From: Pirellula sp.
Lineage (GTDB): Bacteria > Planctomycetota > Planctomycetia > Pirellulales > PNKZ01
Assembly (NCBI GenBank): GCA_013822735.1
Contig: PNKZ01000021.1
Location: 1-64,000, forward strand
Length of the DNA stretch: 64,000 nt
Direction of reading: 5' to 3'
Shown: positions 36,172 to 44,888 of the stretch, in pieces
How the letters are laid out: each line of letters starts with the position of its first letter
Numbering within the stretch: position 1 is the first letter of the stretch
The notes under the pieces: model-generated
What the model was told of the DNA's origin: nothing
The model's database searches: none
The model's input: only the letters and a program-made list of their open reading frames with translations
Translations under genes and position numbers: made by a program

Positions 36172-37803
36172 ATGGACGATCTTCGTCAATCCTCACCGGT
36201 AGAAGCACGACGTGAAACATCGTCGGCCCTGCCGTTTGCCGAGCAGCGGGAACAAATCCGCCGGTTTCTCGGCGAATTGACGGAGTCGACCGCTTCGGCC
36301 GAAGCGGAAATCGCGGGCGTCGTGAAACGTTTGCTCGACGACACGGCCGCTCACCGCGGTGGCGCCTCGAACAAGGAACATACGGCCCGGGAGGCGCAGC
36401 TCAATGCGCGTTCCGCGCAGCTTCTCGAACAACAGAAGCAACTGGAAGATCGTCGGGCCGAGATCGAACAACTTCTGAAAAGCGCCGGATCACGGGGCAC
36501 GGAAGCAGTCGAAGCCGAGCAGCGGGCCCAAATCGCCTTGCAAGAAGTGACGGCCCGCGAGCGACAACTCGCAAGCGCGCAAGAAGAAATTACCGAACTT
36601 CGCCGGCGTTTGGAAGACAAGCTGCGGCGGCACGAAGCCCAAGAAGTAGAGCTGGAAGCGGAACAAGCTCGCTCGAAGGTCCAGCGACGACGCATCGCGG
36701 CCGAGTTGCGCGAGCAACGCGAAGCCGCGCGCCGCGAACACGATCTGCGCGAGGAAGAGCTTCAAGGCCGACGCGAAGAATTGGAGCGCCGTGAGCGACA
36801 ACTCCAATCGCGAGCCGCCGAACTCGAACGGCAAGCCACGGAGCTTGCCGAGGTTCTGGTTTCTCGGAACGACGATTCGGAAAACCGCGAAGAGCTCGTT
36901 CGCCTGCAGCAAACACTTGCCGAACGCTCGAAGGCGCTCGTCGCCGCCGAAGCATCCGTCGGCGAGCTCCGCGCCGAGATTCAAGCCGCGCAAGATCGAT
37001 GGAACGCCGCCGAACAGAAGTTCGCCGAGATCGACGCCATGCGGCGTAGGCTCGACGAGGCGGAAGCCGAAGCCGGTGAACTGCGCGAGCTGCTCGCCGA
37101 AGCAAAAGCTCGGGCCTCGGAATCGTCCGACCTGCAAGAAACCGCGGCGGACTTTGCCGACCTACAACGGGCCTTCGCCATCGCACAAGAAGACTTGCGC
37201 GATCTGCGGCAGCGCAACGCCATGCTGGAGCGAACGCAAGCCGCGGCGGCGGCGGGCGGCACTGCGCATGCGGGCGACTCGCTGCCGATGGATTGGGAAT
37301 CGCAAAAGCGGCGACTCTTGGCATCGCTCGAGTCCGACTTCGACGCCGCGAATGCGGCCCAGCGGTCGGAGCGACTCACCATCGAAGGTACGATTCAAAT
37401 CACCGACAGCATCGTCGCCGATCGCGAGCGCGAAATCGCCGATCTGAAGCGCGTGCTGGAAGAGCAGCGTTGTAACGTAGGCGAAGTGACCGTCGGTGCG
37501 GCAGCGTTGCATGCCGCGCTCGACGACGACGAACTCATTCGCGAACACCGCAGCCAGATTGAAGATCTCAAACGACAGTGGGAAGAGAAGCTTCGCTCCG
37601 CTGAAATCGAAACTTCGATCGAACGTGCCAAGCTCGCTCGCGAGAAGGCGGAACTCGCGGAGCGCCAAGCCGACTTGGAAGCTAAGCTCGCGCAGGCGGG
37701 ACTCAACCCGAGGCCCGGGATTGTGGAAACCGCCGATCCGAAAAAGGCCGGCGGCGGCCGCTGGCTGGCCCGACTCGGACTTCGCGACGGCGACAACGGC
37801 TAG
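36172..37803 (+). CDS. Long coiled-coil protein
   Basis: ATG 36172 (MDDLRQSSPVEARRET) was chosen; the upstream frame to 36052 is open but has no helical pattern. The 543 residues are almost entirely Glu/Arg/Ala/Leu/Gln-rich with heptad character from ~40 to 510 (for example REEELERRERQLQ-like stretches), indicating a long alpha-helical coiled coil. There is no signal peptide or membrane segment. A short C-terminal tail follows (GRWLARLGLRDGDNG). Such proteins in planctomycetes may act as cytoskeletal or cell-shape scaffolds. No family is recognised. It converges with the ABC ATPase at 37821. Confidence 0.8.
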   Translation: MDDLRQSSPVEARRETSSALPFAEQREQIRRFLGELTESTASAEAEIAGVVKRLLDDTAAHRGGASNKEHTAREAQLNARSAQLLEQQKQLEDRRAEIEQLLKSAGSRGTEAVEAEQRAQIALQEVTARERQLASAQEEITELRRRLEDKLRRHEAQEVELEAEQARSKVQRRRIAAELREQREAARREHDLREEELQGRREELERRERQLQSRAAELERQATELAEVLVSRNDDSENREELVRLQQTLAERSKALVAAEASVGELRAEIQAAQDRWNAAEQKFAEIDAMRRRLDEAEAEAGELRELLAEAKARASESSDLQETAADFADLQRAFAIAQEDLRDLRQRNAMLERTQAAAAAGGTAHAGDSLPMDWESQKRRLLASLESDFDAANAAQRSERLTIEGTIQITDSIVADREREIADLKRVLEEQRCNVGEVTVGAAALHAALDDDELIREHRSQIEDLKRQWEEKLRSAEIETSIERAKLAREKAELAERQADLEAKLAQAGLNPRPGIVETADPKKAGGGRWLARLGLRDGDNG

Positions 37804-37820
37804 CGACGCCAGGCCGAGGC

Positions 37821-38582
37821 TTACGCGGCGTCGCGATTGTCGGAGTCGAGCGGCTGCCCGATATCCATCGAATCGCCGAAGTAGTATTTCTTCGCTTCAG
37901 GATTCTGCAGCACTTCTTGCGGCCGCCCGTGGCAGAGCACTTTGCCGCCGCGAATGACGTAACTGCGATCGGTGATCTGCAACGTTTCGCGCACGTGGTG
38001 GTCGGTGATGAGAATCGACATGCCGGCCGCCTTCAGGTCGCGCACGATTTCCTGAATGCCGGCGACGGTCACCGGATCGATGCCGGTGAACGGCTCATCG
38101 AGCAAAATGAGCTTCGGATTCGAAACGAGGCAGCGAGCAATCTCGAGTCGGCGACGCTCGCCGCCGGAAAGCGACATCGCCAGGCTCTTGCGAATGTGCC
38201 CGATGTGAAACTGCTCGATGAGTTCGGCGGCGCGCAGCTTGCGCGTCTTCCGATCGATGCCGATCATTTCCATGACGCCGAGCAGGTTCTTCTCGACGGA
38301 GAGCTTGCGAAAGACGCTCGACTCTTGTGCGAGGTACCCCATGCCTCCTTCTTTGGCCCGACGATACATGGGCCAATTCGTGACGTCGGTCCCTTGCAGA
38401 AATACGGTGCCCGCGTTCGGCTCGATCATGCCGCAAGCCATGCGAAAGCTCGTGGTCTTGCCGGCGCCGTTGGGACCGAGCAGTCCGACGATTTCCCCTT
38501 CGCCGACGTCGAAATCGACGCCGTCGACGACGCGTCGGCGTCCGTAAATCTTCACCAAGCCTTTGACTTCGAGCATCGACAT
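37821..38582 (-). CDS. lptB: ABC transporter ATP-binding protein, LptB-like
   Basis: ATG 38582 has GGAG at good spacing; the longer frame to 38741 is rejected. The 253 residues contain Walker A GPNGAGKTTS (~39-48), Q-loop YLAQESSVFRKLSVEKNLL, signature LSGGERRR (~140), Walker B LILLDEPFTGIDP and the H-loop TDHHV. The AQ.SSVFRKL.V..N and C-terminal LCHGRPQEVL...KKYYFG pattern are diagnostic of LptB, the ATPase that powers lipopolysaccharide transport to the outer membrane. No LptF/G/C is visible nearby. It is divergent in function from, but adjacent to, the signal peptidases. Confidence 0.9.
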   Translation of the reverse strand: MSMLEVKGLVKIYGRRRVVDGVDFDVGEGEIVGLLGPNGAGKTTSFRMACGMIEPNAGTVFLQGTDVTNWPMYRRAKEGGMGYLAQESSVFRKLSVEKNLLGVMEMIGIDRKTRKLRAAELIEQFHIGHIRKSLAMSLSGGERRRLEIARCLVSNPKLILLDEPFTGIDPVTVAGIQEIVRDLKAAGMSILITDHHVRETLQITDRSYVIRGGKVLCHGRPQEVLQNPEAKKYYFGDSMDIGQPLDSDNRDAA

Positions 38583-38629
38583 GAGGACTCCGTTCCTCCG
38601 TAGGACAACCGCAAACGCGAACCGACCGT

Positions 38630-40492
38630 TCAGCGAATCAATCGCATATCGCCGAAATTCGGCCAATATGCATTGCCGAGCACCGGCAACGTCGGCAATG
38701 CCACGGACGTTCCGCCGACATGCGTGAGACCGTGCGGCCAATAAACGAACAACGCCTTACCGATCAGCAGCTCACGTTTCACAAAGTGCTCGGGCGACTC
38801 CCACAGGCGACCGTCGGAACTATGGGCGCTGTTGTCGCCGAGCATAAAGAACTGATCGCCGCCGAGCTTAAACGACACTGCCCGTACTTCGCGAAAGCGA
38901 TCGGGATCGACGTCGACGTTGCTCATGAACGAGTGCAACAAGCCTTCTTGCGTCAGCTTGGGCGAGAGAGACGTCAAGGCAAACGGCCCGAAGACGTCGG
39001 ATGCGTAGTCGGAAACGACGAGCGTACGCTGCTGAGCGCCGACGAGGTTGAACGCCCCTTCGTTGTATTTGCTATTCGCAATGTAGTAGACGTCGCGAAG
39101 CACGCGCAGATGGGCCAATTCGACGCCGACGCCGCGGCTGGCAATGCCGACGGGAGAGCGAAGGTCGAATTCCTTAGGTACGTCGGTGTCGAGCACCGGC
39201 ACTTGCGTGTCGCCGTCGAGCGGGACGCTTTCCGGTTGACGCCCGTCGCCAAGCGGACGGTTGTCGAGCGGCGCCACGTTGGTAGCGAGAAAATTCGTGG
39301 ACGCGTCGAACTTCAGCGGCTTATCGTTTACCCAAACGACGAGATGGTCGTCAACGTTGGCGAACCGCAATCGATGCGGACCGGCCCCGACGACGGCCCC
39401 CTTGGCGCGCGGATGAAACGATTCGACGCGCGCGATGCGCAGTTCCACATCGCCCGTGGCGGCATGAATGCGGCATTGGAAGGCGCGGCCCCCTTCGATG
39501 AGTTCGAGCACCACCTCGGCCTGATCGTCGGACCGATCCAGCAATTTCAATTCGCATTCGAGGATGAGATCACTCACCCAATGCAGCCCCAAGGCCGGCA
39601 CGTCGACGGCCTGATTGTCGCCGCCGAACGTATTGTACTCGCAGAAATCAGTGATCAGTTGCGGCTCGGCGACGCCGGGCGCCACGGCGCCTTGTTGCAG
39701 CTGACGCCAGTCTTCCGTCGTCGGCACGACGTGCTGATAGCGCAGCCAGGCCTCTTCCGCGAACTTGCCGCTCGTGCGAAACGACTTCAAGTCTTCGGAC
39801 GTTTGCCACTGTTCGGCTTGCCCGCCTTCGGCAGGCTTGGAAACCCAGCGCTTCGGCCAACCCCGTTCGATGATCTTCGGCAAGACGTAATCGTTGTCGT
39901 AAACGATCTGCATGACCGACGTGATCTTCTCCGGAGCTTTACGCTGAATCCGGAAGTCTTTCTCTTTTTCGGAGCGCGCGTAGATGTCGCCGCGATAGAT
40001 CAGCAGTTCTTCGTTGGGCAATCCGACGAGGCGCTTGATGTAGTTCTGATTGGCCTCGCCCGGGTTCTTGAACACCGCGACGTCAAATCGTTGCGGTTCG
40101 CTGAACTCGTAGGAATACTTCGTGACGAGAATCCGATCGCCGTTGTAGGTCGGCGGCGGCGCATCCGGGTAATGTGCCGTAAAGCGGCAATTCGGGCAGG
40201 TCGACGACGTGGTAAAACGCGGAGCGTCGCGCGTCAGGTCTTCCGGGTTTTCGCCGCTGGCACCGGCCTTGTACTTGATGCCGCACTGGGGGCACTCGAG
40301 CTCTTTGTGGGCCCCCATCAGCGTGAGCGCCATCGAGCCGGTGGGAATGACGAACGCCTCAGCTTCGAACGTGCGAAACAGAAACGCCAAAATGAAAGCG
40401 ATCGCGATCGAATCAAACGTCTCGCGGACGCTTTCAAAGGCCGTCGGCTTACGGGCGTGATCCGCGTCGGGCTTGGTATCGGTTTTTTTCAT
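38630..40492 (-). CDS. lepB: Signal peptidase I, large form with inserted zinc ribbon and extra domain
   Basis: The 620-residue protein is about twice the usual length. An N-terminal transmembrane helix (~28-42) is followed by VIPTGSMALTL with catalytic Ser53. Two CxxC pairs (C67/C70 and C99/C102) form a probable zinc ribbon between box B and the next box. YIKRLVGLP has the general-base Lys153. An extra ~280-residue domain (~195-480) separates this from the final GGDQFFMLGDNSAHSSDGR box. It cleaves signal peptides from exported proteins. It is upstream of lptB and downstream of a second signal peptidase, all on the minus strand. Confidence 0.93.
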   Translation of the reverse strand: MKKTDTKPDADHARKPTAFESVRETFDSIAIAFILAFLFRTFEAEAFVIPTGSMALTLMGAHKELECPQCGIKYKAGASGENPEDLTRDAPRFTTSSTCPNCRFTAHYPDAPPPTYNGDRILVTKYSYEFSEPQRFDVAVFKNPGEANQNYIKRLVGLPNEELLIYRGDIYARSEKEKDFRIQRKAPEKITSVMQIVYDNDYVLPKIIERGWPKRWVSKPAEGGQAEQWQTSEDLKSFRTSGKFAEEAWLRYQHVVPTTEDWRQLQQGAVAPGVAEPQLITDFCEYNTFGGDNQAVDVPALGLHWVSDLILECELKLLDRSDDQAEVVLELIEGGRAFQCRIHAATGDVELRIARVESFHPRAKGAVVGAGPHRLRFANVDDHLVVWVNDKPLKFDASTNFLATNVAPLDNRPLGDGRQPESVPLDGDTQVPVLDTDVPKEFDLRSPVGIASRGVGVELAHLRVLRDVYYIANSKYNEGAFNLVGAQQRTLVVSDYASDVFGPFALTSLSPKLTQEGLLHSFMSNVDVDPDRFREVRAVSFKLGGDQFFMLGDNSAHSSDGRLWESPEHFVKRELLIGKALFVYWPHGLTHVGGTSVALPTLPVLGNAYWPNFGDMRLIR

Positions 40493-40523
40493 GCTCTAAC
40501 AACGTAAGTAGGCGGGCGTTAGG

Positions 40524-41234
40524 TCAGCGAATATAGCGGATTGCGGCAAGATCAGGAACGTGAACCGGTCTGCCGTACCATGATGCGGTGCGTGACGGGA
40601 AATGAACGATAAACGGTTTCCCCACGATGAGTTGCGACGGCACGCCGGCACCAAACGTCCAGTAACGACTGTCGTCGGAAATCTGCGGGTTGTCTCCCAA
40701 TACAAAGTATTCGTCGGCCGCGAGTTTCCATTGGGTCGGTTGGGGAAAACCGGGGATATTGTCGTAACGAATCTTGGCGACGGCCGACGGTTTCGGTGCG
40801 AGCCGGCCGTCGATATAAACCTCGCCGTCGCGAAGCTCCACGGTTTCGCCGGGGAGGCCGATGATGCGTTTTACGGCGATGCGCGAGGCGGACTCCGGCA
40901 TGCGAAACGCTACCACCTCCCACCGACGCGGCTCCCGAAATAAGAGCGTCGTGTAATCGACGAGCATGCGATCGCCCGGCACGATGGGGAGCAGATCGAG
41001 TTGCGGGCCCGTCGCACCACAGGTCTTGCACGCGGGGCGGAAACCGGACATGGTGGGGACTTCGATCGCACTTACGTTGCGAGCGCCGCAGCGAGCGCAA
41101 TCAAAAGCCCGATGCGGCCCGAGCAAGGTCGGCGTCATGGAGCCGCTGACGACGGCAAACGGAGCCGTGAGCCAAGCCCCGACGACGATCAGGGCCAGAG
41201 CAAGACCAACGAGCGTATCGGCGAACTTGCGCAT
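40524..41234 (-). CDS. lepB: Signal peptidase I, second copy, with zinc ribbon
   Basis: The 236-residue protein has one N-terminal transmembrane helix (~8-29), VVSGSMTPTL with catalytic Ser32, and two CxxC pairs (C46/C49, C69/C72) forming a probable zinc ribbon. PGDRMLV and VKRIIGLPGE with catalytic Lys122 follow. The last box is LGDNPQISDDSRYW. All catalytic elements are present in a compact form. It lies 31 bases upstream of the large paralogue, in tandem. The two share the unusual ribbon but not the extra domain, pointing to an old duplication followed by domain gain. Confidence 0.93.
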   Translation of the reverse strand: MRKFADTLVGLALALIVVGAWLTAPFAVVSGSMTPTLLGPHRAFDCARCGARNVSAIEVPTMSGFRPACKTCGATGPQLDLLPIVPGDRMLVDYTTLLFREPRRWEVVAFRMPESASRIAVKRIIGLPGETVELRDGEVYIDGRLAPKPSAVAKIRYDNIPGFPQPTQWKLAADEYFVLGDNPQISDDSRYWTFGAGVPSQLIVGKPFIVHFPSRTASWYGRPVHVPDLAAIRYIR

Positions 41235-41241
41235 TTAGGCT

Positions 41242-41276
41242 GACTGGGAGAGGGAGAAAGCGGGAGACTCGGAGAG
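41242..41276 (+). repeat. Heptanucleotide tandem repeat, left arm
   Basis: Five in-phase units: GACTGGG, AGAGGGA, GAAAGCG, GGAGACT, CGGAGAG. The first 13 bases (41242-41254) are exactly the reverse complement of 41724-41736 on the other side of the S23-like gene. Confidence 0.85.
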
Positions 41277-41283
41277 TACGCTT

Positions 41284-41709
41284 TCAGAGCGTCCATTTTT
41301 GAGGTGCGCGAATCATGCTCACCAGCATCGCCACGATTTCGTCATACTCGCGATAAACCTCACTTGCGACCTCACTCGATAAGTAATTGCAGCGGACTGC
41401 GAACTCAATCCAGACTTGCGTTTCGGCTGCTTCGCTTTCTGAATCGCTAAGCTTACTTACGAACGCAGCCGGGTATCGGCGCTTGCGCCAAGCCTCGGCA
41501 AGGTTCGCACATACAGAGCGCGATGACCGACGAACTTGATCTGTTAAGGAGTATTGCTCTTTGGCAGGAAATGCATCACTGAGTCGGAACAGCAACATTG
41601 CTGCCTCAAATGCTCGGCGATAGACGTCAAGTTCGGTATGCTTGCGAATCCTGCGAACACGAGCAGGTGCGCCCGATGGTTCTTCGGCAGCGTCCTTCAT
41701 GGGCTCCAT
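41284..41709 (-). CDS. Four-helix-bundle protein of the S23 / 23S-rRNA-intervening-sequence family
   Basis: ATG 41709 has GGAGG about 9 bases upstream. The 141-residue product has the family core: HTELDVYRRAFEAAMLLF, FPAKEQYSLTDQVRRSSRSVCANLAEAWRKR (the conserved RR.S.S...N.AEG.-type block, here AEAWRKR), then SESEAAETQVWIEFA and the final helix YDEIVAMLVSMI. The family folds as a four-helix bundle and forms pentamers. It was first seen in intervening sequences of 23S rRNA genes, but no rRNA is near here. Role unknown. The gene is bracketed by inverted heptanucleotide arrays. Confidence 0.9.
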   Translation of the reverse strand: MEPMKDAAEEPSGAPARVRRIRKHTELDVYRRAFEAAMLLFRLSDAFPAKEQYSLTDQVRRSSRSVCANLAEAWRKRRYPAAFVSKLSDSESEAAETQVWIEFAVRCNYLSSEVASEVYREYDEIVAMLVSMIRAPQKWTL

Positions 41710-41719
41710 CGACGCTCAC

Positions 41720-41747
41720 CTCCCCCTCTCCCAGTCTCCAAGTCGCT
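41720..41747 (-). repeat. Heptanucleotide tandem repeat, right arm
   Basis: In-phase units CTCCCCC, TCTCCCA, GTCTCCA, AGTCGCT. This is the reverse-complement partner of 41242-41276, with 13 identical bases. Together the two arms enclose the S23-like gene in an inverted-repeat cassette of about 500 bases. Confidence 0.85.
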
Positions 41748-41754
41748 CACTCGA

Positions 41755-43566
41755 TCATTTGTCGTCGGCGCCCGTTTCTAGCACGGCGAGAAACGCCTTC
41801 TGGGGAATGTCGACGCTGCCGATCGACTTCATCCGCTTCTTGCCTTCCTTTTGCTTGGCGAGCAATTTCCGCTTACGCGTAATGTCGCCGCCGTAGCACT
41901 TCGCCGTCACGTTTTTGCGTAGCGCGGAAATCGATTCGCGCGCGATAATCCGGCTACCGAGGGCCGCCTGGATGGCGACTTCGAACTGATGACGATCAAT
42001 CTCGCCGCGCAACTTTTTCACGATCGCGCGCCCGCGACGATCGGCGTCGCGCCGGTCGCAAATCACGCTCAACGCATCGACGCGGTTGCCGCCGACGAGA
42101 ATGTCCATGCGCACCAAGTCGGCCTCGACGTAGCCGATGAGCTCGTAGTCCATGGTGCCGTAGCCCTTGGTGAAGCTCTTCAACTTGTCGTGCATGTCGT
42201 AAATGACTTCGGCCAGCGGCAGGTCGTAGACCAACACGGCGCGCTGCGGGGAGAGATACTCCGTCTTGACGTACACGCCGCGCTTGTCGTTGCACAATTG
42301 CATGATCGGACCGATGTCGCTCGACGGCAGAATGAAGCTGACCCGCACGATCGGTTGGCGGAACTCTTCGATATCGCCGGCTTCCGGAACTTTCTGCGGA
42401 TTGTAAATTCGCAGCGTTTCTCCCTGCTTATTCACAATTTCGTAGGTCACGTTCGGCGCGGTTTGCACGAGGTCGATGTCGGCCTCTTGCTCGAGGCGCT
42501 GCTGCACGATTTCCATATGCAACAGACCGAGGAAGCCGCAGCGGAAGCCGAAGCCGAGGGCGTCGCTCGTTTCCGGTTCGAACTCAAAGCTCGGGTCGTT
42601 GATGGCGAGCTTCGTCAGCGCATCGCGAAGTTCTTCGAAGTCTTGGCCGTCGGAAGGATAGAGACCGCAGAAGACCATCCGCTTCGGCTCTTGGTAACCG
42701 GGCAACGCTTCCGCCGGCTCGTCGCCGGGAACGCTGACGGTATCGCCGATGTGGACTTGGCGAACGTCTTTGATGTTGCAAATCAGGTAACCGACTTGGC
42801 CCGCTTGGAGCGAGTCGCACGCCTTGCGCTCCGGTACAAACTGGCCGACTTCCAATACTTCAAAAGTGAAGCCGGTCTTTAGGAAGCGGATTTTCTGGCC
42901 GCGCGTCACCTTGCCGTTCATCAAGCGGATGTAGGTAATGGCGCCGCGAAAAACGTCGTAATGCGAATCGAACACCATCGCTTGCAGCACGGCGTCGGGA
43001 TCGCCCGTCGGGCCGGGGATGCGTTCGATGATCGCGTGCAAAAGGTCGAAAACTCCCTCGCCGGTCTTGCCGCTGCAGCGCAGCACTTCAAACGGATCGA
43101 TACCGAGCGTTTGCTCCATTTCGCCGATCACGTCGTCGGGCCGGGCGTTGACCATATCGATCTTGTTCAGGGCCGGCACGATCGTCAGACCGGCGTTGAT
43201 GGCCGCGAAGGCGTTGGCCATCGTTTGCGCTTCCACGCCTTGCGAGGCGTCGACCAACAACAAGGCGCCTTCACAACATGCCAAGCTGCGCGAGACTTCG
43301 TAATGGAAGTCGACGTGTCCCGGCGTATCGATCAGGTTGAGTTCGTAGCTCTCGCCGTTATGGTCGAAGCGCATCGAAACGCTGCGAGCCTTGATGGTGA
43401 TGCCGCGCTGCCGCTCGAGGTCCATGTCGTCGAGCATCTGGTCGCGCATCTCGCGCTTTTGCACGGTGCCGGTCGTTTCTAGAATCCGGTCGGCCAACGT
43501 GCTCTTGCCGTGGTCGATATGGGCGACGATGCAGAAATTGCGGATATGCGAACAGTCGACGGGCAT
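41755..43566 (-). CDS. lepA: Elongation factor 4 (LepA), ribosome-associated GTPase
   Basis: The 603-residue protein has the expected LepA length. G1 is AHIDHGKST (~15-23), G3 DTPGHVDF (~80) and G4 NKID (~135). It continues with the LepA-specific C-terminal region, including GFRCGFLGLLHMEI, YVKTEYLSPQRAVLVYDLPLAE and RKKLLAKQKEGKKRMK-type terminal helix elements. EF4 is a translational GTPase acting on stalled or stressed ribosomes. The start MPVDCSHIRNFCIVAHIDHGK is canonical. It is the upstream gene of the minus-strand core block. Confidence 0.98.
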   Translation of the reverse strand: MPVDCSHIRNFCIVAHIDHGKSTLADRILETTGTVQKREMRDQMLDDMDLERQRGITIKARSVSMRFDHNGESYELNLIDTPGHVDFHYEVSRSLACCEGALLLVDASQGVEAQTMANAFAAINAGLTIVPALNKIDMVNARPDDVIGEMEQTLGIDPFEVLRCSGKTGEGVFDLLHAIIERIPGPTGDPDAVLQAMVFDSHYDVFRGAITYIRLMNGKVTRGQKIRFLKTGFTFEVLEVGQFVPERKACDSLQAGQVGYLICNIKDVRQVHIGDTVSVPGDEPAEALPGYQEPKRMVFCGLYPSDGQDFEELRDALTKLAINDPSFEFEPETSDALGFGFRCGFLGLLHMEIVQQRLEQEADIDLVQTAPNVTYEIVNKQGETLRIYNPQKVPEAGDIEEFRQPIVRVSFILPSSDIGPIMQLCNDKRGVYVKTEYLSPQRAVLVYDLPLAEVIYDMHDKLKSFTKGYGTMDYELIGYVEADLVRMDILVGGNRVDALSVICDRRDADRRGRAIVKKLRGEIDRHQFEVAIQAALGSRIIARESISALRKNVTAKCYGGDITRKRKLLAKQKEGKKRMKSIGSVDIPQKAFLAVLETGADDK

Positions 43567-43567
43567 G

Positions 43568-43691
43568 GTTACAGAGGGGTCAGGGGACAGGGGTGAGGGG
43601 TCAGCTTTCAGGGATCAACGACAACTTCAGGGCACTTCGGGACGAAGGTTCGCAGGTCTTACCGATCCCTGATCCCTCGCACCTGACCCCA
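43568..43691. repeat. Pair of inverted heptanucleotide arrays (AGGGGTC type)
   Basis: The left array at 43568-43616 is GTTACAG, AGGGGTC, AGGGGAC, AGGGGTG, AGGGGTC, AGCTTTC, AGGGATC. The right array at 43664-43691 is GATCCCT, GATCCCT, CGCACCT, GACCCCA, the complementary sense. They fill the gap between lepA (whose start is at 43566) and the ROK gene, so the array sits directly upstream of the lepA start codon. Confidence 0.9.
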
Positions 43692-43702
43692 CGCTTAAGC
43701 TT

Positions 43703-44743
43703 TTACATTCTATGCCGGCGACGATGTTCTAAGCGGGCCAATCCCGCGGCTCCGATAAAGCCGGCATCGCCGCCCAGGCGGGCGTATTCGATCGAGGTCT
43801 GCGCCGCGAGCACCGGAAATGCCCGACGTCGGACCTCGGCGCGTACTTCTGCGAGGAACTTTCGGCCGAGCGGCGTGTCATTGCCGCCGAACGTCATGGC
43901 GCCGCCGATCACGACCCCTTCCGGGTCGATCACGTGCATGAGGCTCGTGACGCCGACGCCGAAGTAGTGCGCCGTCTCGACGATGATCTCGTCCGCCAAC
44001 GGGTCGCCGGCCTCGGCTTCCTCGGCCAGCAAGACCGTCGTGAGCGCGGAACCATCAGCTAGGCGTCGACGCAGACTCGTCGGTCGCCCTTGGGCCAAGG
44101 CTTCCTCCGTCCGTTTCAACACGGCCGTCGCCGAACAATAGGCTTCCAAATGCCCCGGCTGTCCGCAAGGGCAAAGCCGGGCTTGGGGGCTAATGTCGAT
44201 AATTATGTGGCCGCACTCCGAGCCGGTGCTGTGGTGACCGTCGACGGATAGATCGCCGATGATTATCCCCCCGCCGACGCCCGTTCCCAACGTGAAGAGG
44301 ACCATGCTCGTGAGCTTTTGACCAGAGCCGACCCAGTATTCGCCGTAGGCGGCGGCATTCGCATCATTGGCCAAGGTAACCTCATGGCCGCAATGCACTT
44401 CGAGTCGGGCACGAATGGGAAAATTCTCCCAGCCGACCAAGTTGGGCGGTTCGAGCAACATTCCCGTCGGAATGTCCATCGTGCCGGGTGAACCCAGACC
44501 AACGCGCGCAATGTGCGCGGCTTGCAGGCCGGCATCGATCGTGGCTTGCTTCACGGCCAATCCCATCCGACGGACGGCATCTTCCGGCCCTGCCGACGAA
44601 TTTGTGGGCAACGTCAGCCACGACATCGGGCGACCCAGGTCGTCTACAACGCCTGCTTTGACATTGGTTCCACCTAAGTCGACCCCGACGAAGAACGGCT
44701 CCTGCGCAGCATGGCGGGCGACAAACTTGCGCAACTCAGCCAT
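43703..44743 (-). CDS. ROK family sugar kinase (glucokinase-like)
   Basis: ATG 44743 (MAELRKFVARH) is chosen; GTG 44752 is an alternative. The 346-residue enzyme has the ATP-binding GVDLGGTNVKAGVVD (~20-34), LGSPGTMD, the sugar-binding/catalytic DANAAAYGEYWVG (~137-149), GTGVGGGII, SECGHIII, and the ROK zinc motif CPCGQPGHLEAYCS (~188-201). It phosphorylates glucose or a related hexose in the cytoplasm. The full motif set supports kinase rather than ROK repressor function, and there is no N-terminal DNA-binding domain. Confidence 0.94.
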   Translation of the reverse strand: MAELRKFVARHAAQEPFFVGVDLGGTNVKAGVVDDLGRPMSWLTLPTNSSAGPEDAVRRMGLAVKQATIDAGLQAAHIARVGLGSPGTMDIPTGMLLEPPNLVGWENFPIRARLEVHCGHEVTLANDANAAAYGEYWVGSGQKLTSMVLFTLGTGVGGGIIIGDLSVDGHHSTGSECGHIIIDISPQARLCPCGQPGHLEAYCSATAVLKRTEEALAQGRPTSLRRRLADGSALTTVLLAEEAEAGDPLADEIIVETAHYFGVGVTSLMHVIDPEGVVIGGAMTFGGNDTPLGRKFLAEVRAEVRRRAFPVLAAQTSIEYARLGGDAGFIGAAGLARLEHRRRHRM

Positions 44744-44888
44744 GAACGTCACGACCTACGAGGAAAACCGCCACCGGAAAAGAGCCGAAAGTATAAGGGG
44801 CGTAGGCACTAACGGCAATTGGCGCGCCGCAACGCGCGCGGATCAGCGCTTTGATGCCGGACATGGCCGGGGCACCGTCGGAGGGCCC

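Noticed and set aside
38720-40507. 595-residue plus-strand open frame over the large signal peptidase
   Set aside because: The minus-strand frame has all signal peptidase catalytic boxes; the antisense frame has none of any family.
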